DNA of 64,000 nt from Bog-473 sp963750075. Lineage in GTDB: Bacteria > Actinomycetota > Acidimicrobiia > Acidimicrobiales > RAAP-2. This document shows, piece after piece, positions 62,658-64,000 of this stretch. The translations under genes were made by a program, and so were the position numbers. The stretch covers positions 62,001 to 126,000 of the forward strand of contig CAVVPG010000005.1 of NCBI GenBank assembly GCA_963750075.1. Reading direction: 5' to 3'. The notes beneath the pieces were generated by a model. That model saw only the letters and a program-made list of their open reading frames with translations. It had not been told where the DNA came from and made no database searches. Position 1 is the first letter of the stretch. Each line of letters begins with the position of its first letter.

Positions 62658-63638
62658 ATGGCGAGCACCATGGTGCCCGATGCAGCGGACCGGCCCGAGG
62701 TCCTCCCCAGCGACCGGCTGCTGGTCAACGGCATGGCGATCCCCGAGCTGCGCAGCGACCTGCGCCGCATCGACAACCTGCGCAACGCGATCTCGGTCGC
62801 CACGGTCTGGTTCTGGGTGGCCCTCATCATCGGCGGCGCCGTCTGGCTCGGCGCTTGGTGGGCCTACCTCCTCGCCTTCGTCCTCATGGGACCGATGTAC
62901 GCCCGCTTCGCCATCCTCATGCACGAGGCGGCGCACAAGCTCCTCTTCACCAACAAACGGTGGAACGACTGGGTGGGCAAGTGGATCGTGGCCTATCCCG
63001 TGTTCACCCCGGTGCAGCTCTACCGCCGGGTGCACTTCGCCCACCACAAGGACGAGTTCGGGCCGGACGAGCCCGACCTCGCCTTCTACGGCCCCTATCC
63101 CTGCACGCGCCGGGCGCTGGCGCGCCGCCTCTTCCGCGACGCCGTGGGGATCAGCGGCTGGAAGAACTTCGTGCCGCTCGTCAAGAACACCCGCACCAAG
63201 CCGTTCCGGCCCATCGGCCTCTCGATCTTCGCGGTCCAAGCCGTCCTGTGGGCAGTGCTGTGGGCCGCGACCGGCCGCTGGTGGATCTACCCGCTCCTGT
63301 GGTGGCTGCCCTGGATGACCGAGTGGCGCGTCATCAACCGCCTGCGCTCCATCGCGGAGCACGGCGGCATGGAGCGCAGCCCGGACCGCCGCGCCACGAC
63401 GCACAACGTGCGCCAGTCGCTGCTCGCGCGCTTCTGGATCGTCCCCTACAACACCGGCTGGCATCTGGCCCACCACGTCGACATGGGCGTGCCCTGGCGC
63501 AACCTCCCCGCCTACCACGCCGAGCTCGAGCAGGCGGGTTACATCACCGACGCCATCACGTATGCGAGCTACTGGGCGCTGTGGAAGGCGCTCTCGAGCG
63601 CGGACGAGGCGACGGAGGTACGTCCCGCGGCCACCTGA
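62658..63638 (+). CDS. Membrane fatty-acid desaturase
   Basis: A 326-residue integral membrane diiron desaturase. The three His boxes are all present: HEAAH near residue 94, HFAHH near residue 120 and HLAHH near residue 275. Four hydrophobic segments flank them (for example ISVATVWFWVALIIGGAVWL). It would introduce a double bond into an acyl chain or related lipid, with electrons from an unseen ferredoxin or rubredoxin partner. ATG 62658 lacks a ribosome-binding site, consistent with a leaderless transcript. Confidence 0.87.
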   Translation: MASTMVPDAADRPEVLPSDRLLVNGMAIPELRSDLRRIDNLRNAISVATVWFWVALIIGGAVWLGAWWAYLLAFVLMGPMYARFAILMHEAAHKLLFTNKRWNDWVGKWIVAYPVFTPVQLYRRVHFAHHKDEFGPDEPDLAFYGPYPCTRRALARRLFRDAVGISGWKNFVPLVKNTRTKPFRPIGLSIFAVQAVLWAVLWAATGRWWIYPLLWWLPWMTEWRVINRLRSIAEHGGMERSPDRRATTHNVRQSLLARFWIVPYNTGWHLAHHVDMGVPWRNLPAYHAELEQAGYITDAITYASYWALWKALSSADEATEVRPAAT

Positions 63639-63681
63639 CCCGCGGGGAGGGCGGGCTGCCGCCGATGGTTAGGGTCATGTC

Positions 63682-64000
63682 GTGAGCGCCGCCCTGCTTC
63701 CCGTCGTCTTCGTGGGCCACGGGAGCCCGATGAACGCGCTGGAGCGCAATCGCTACACCGAGGCCTGGGCGGCACTGGGAGCCGCCGTGCCGGCGCCGCG
63801 GGCCGTCCTCGCCATCTCGGCGCACTGGTACACCAACGCCACCGCCGTCACCGCCATGGAGAGCCCGCGCACGATCCACGACTTCTTCGGCTTCCCCGAC
63901 CGGCTCTTCGCGACGCAGTACCCGTGCCCGGGTGCGCCCGACGTGGCCGCGGAGGTGGCCGAGGTCGTCGCGCCACACTGGGTCGGGCTCGACCACGACA
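63682..64000 (+). CDS. LigB/DODA-type extradiol dioxygenase, 3' end cut by window
   Basis: About 106 residues are visible from GTG 63682. LLPVVFVGHGSPMNALERN contains the first metal-binding His (GHGSPMN), and AVLAISAHWYTNATAVTAME carries the second conserved His region (ISAHW), then TIHDFFGFPDRLFATQYPCP. These are the hallmarks of the DODA-type (YgiD-like) family, which cleaves catechol-like rings. Only the N-terminal half is in the window. It follows the desaturase by 43 bp and may share its transcript. Confidence 0.8.
   Translation, partial: MSAALLPVVFVGHGSPMNALERNRYTEAWAALGAAVPAPRAVLAISAHWYTNATAVTAMESPRTIHDFFGFPDRLFATQYPCPGAPDVAAEVAEVVAPHWVGLDHD

Overview
The window reads as chromosomal DNA of a high-GC actinobacterium, most likely a free-living soil or freshwater member of the Acidimicrobiia or a relative. 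The reasons are very GC-rich coding DNA, a DUF3151 gene (a family largely confined to Actinobacteria), many GTG starts and 4-bp GTGA/ATGA gene overlaps, a MoxR-DUF58-transglutaminase operon, and Thr-rich cell-surface proteins. The lineage is inferred from gene content only.

The left half (1 to about 33.7 kb) looks like an accessory island. It is punctuated by six same-orientation copies of a repeat (A to F, ending near 3595, 7987, 12425, 22890, 29535 and 33720). Each copy ends in what looks like the 3' half of a tRNA-Arg(CCG) gene: anticodon stem-loop, variable region, T arm and 3' acceptor strand. Copies A-C are about 151-154 bp long and B and C carry a tandem TTGGCAATC motif upstream. D, E and F are progressively diverged or deleted. 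This layout is what successive integrations of related elements at one tRNA gene would leave behind, although no integrase is visible. The units carry: (1) NAD-epimerase, winged-helix regulator, a divergent ketol-acid reductoisomerase-like protein, a PPOX-family protein; (2) an FtsX remnant, amidohydrolase, small membrane and Thr-rich proteins; (3) erythromycin-esterase-like hydrolase and a frameshifted MgtA-type P-ATPase; (4) metallophosphoesterase, lipid kinase, PPK2, MFS, two SulP carriers and DUF2252; (5) two GT4 glycosyltransferases, an alpha/alpha-barrel protein, a GH130 phosphorylase-like enzyme and an amino-acid permease; (6) a TetR-controlled DrrAB-like exporter and a GHMP kinase. Many of these functions suit stress, energy limitation or ion and pH homeostasis.

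The right half (about 33.9 to 64 kb) looks more like ordinary chromosome and by eye is more GC-rich. It holds a VOC protein; the MoxR-DUF58-transglutaminase operon; two paralogous Thr-tailed membrane-anchored proteins; a PHB-depolymerase-like esterase; a ketopantoate reductase; a secreted protein; a membrane GGDEF-EAL protein; a small alpha/beta hydrolase; a fructosamine-kinase-like protein; a large DUF11 repeat surface protein with a near-identical internal duplication; a DHA2 MFS exporter; flavin reductase; two thioesterases; DUF3151; a MarR-ABC-ABC operon encoding an asymmetric heterodimeric exporter; an NHL-repeat pseudogene; an SRPBCC protein; and a PaaX-type regulator divergent from a fatty-acid desaturase that appears to have a leaderless promoter. 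A LigB/DODA-type dioxygenase runs off the right edge.

The clearest candidate for something undescribed is the repeat-delimited, tRNA-derived unit array in the left half.
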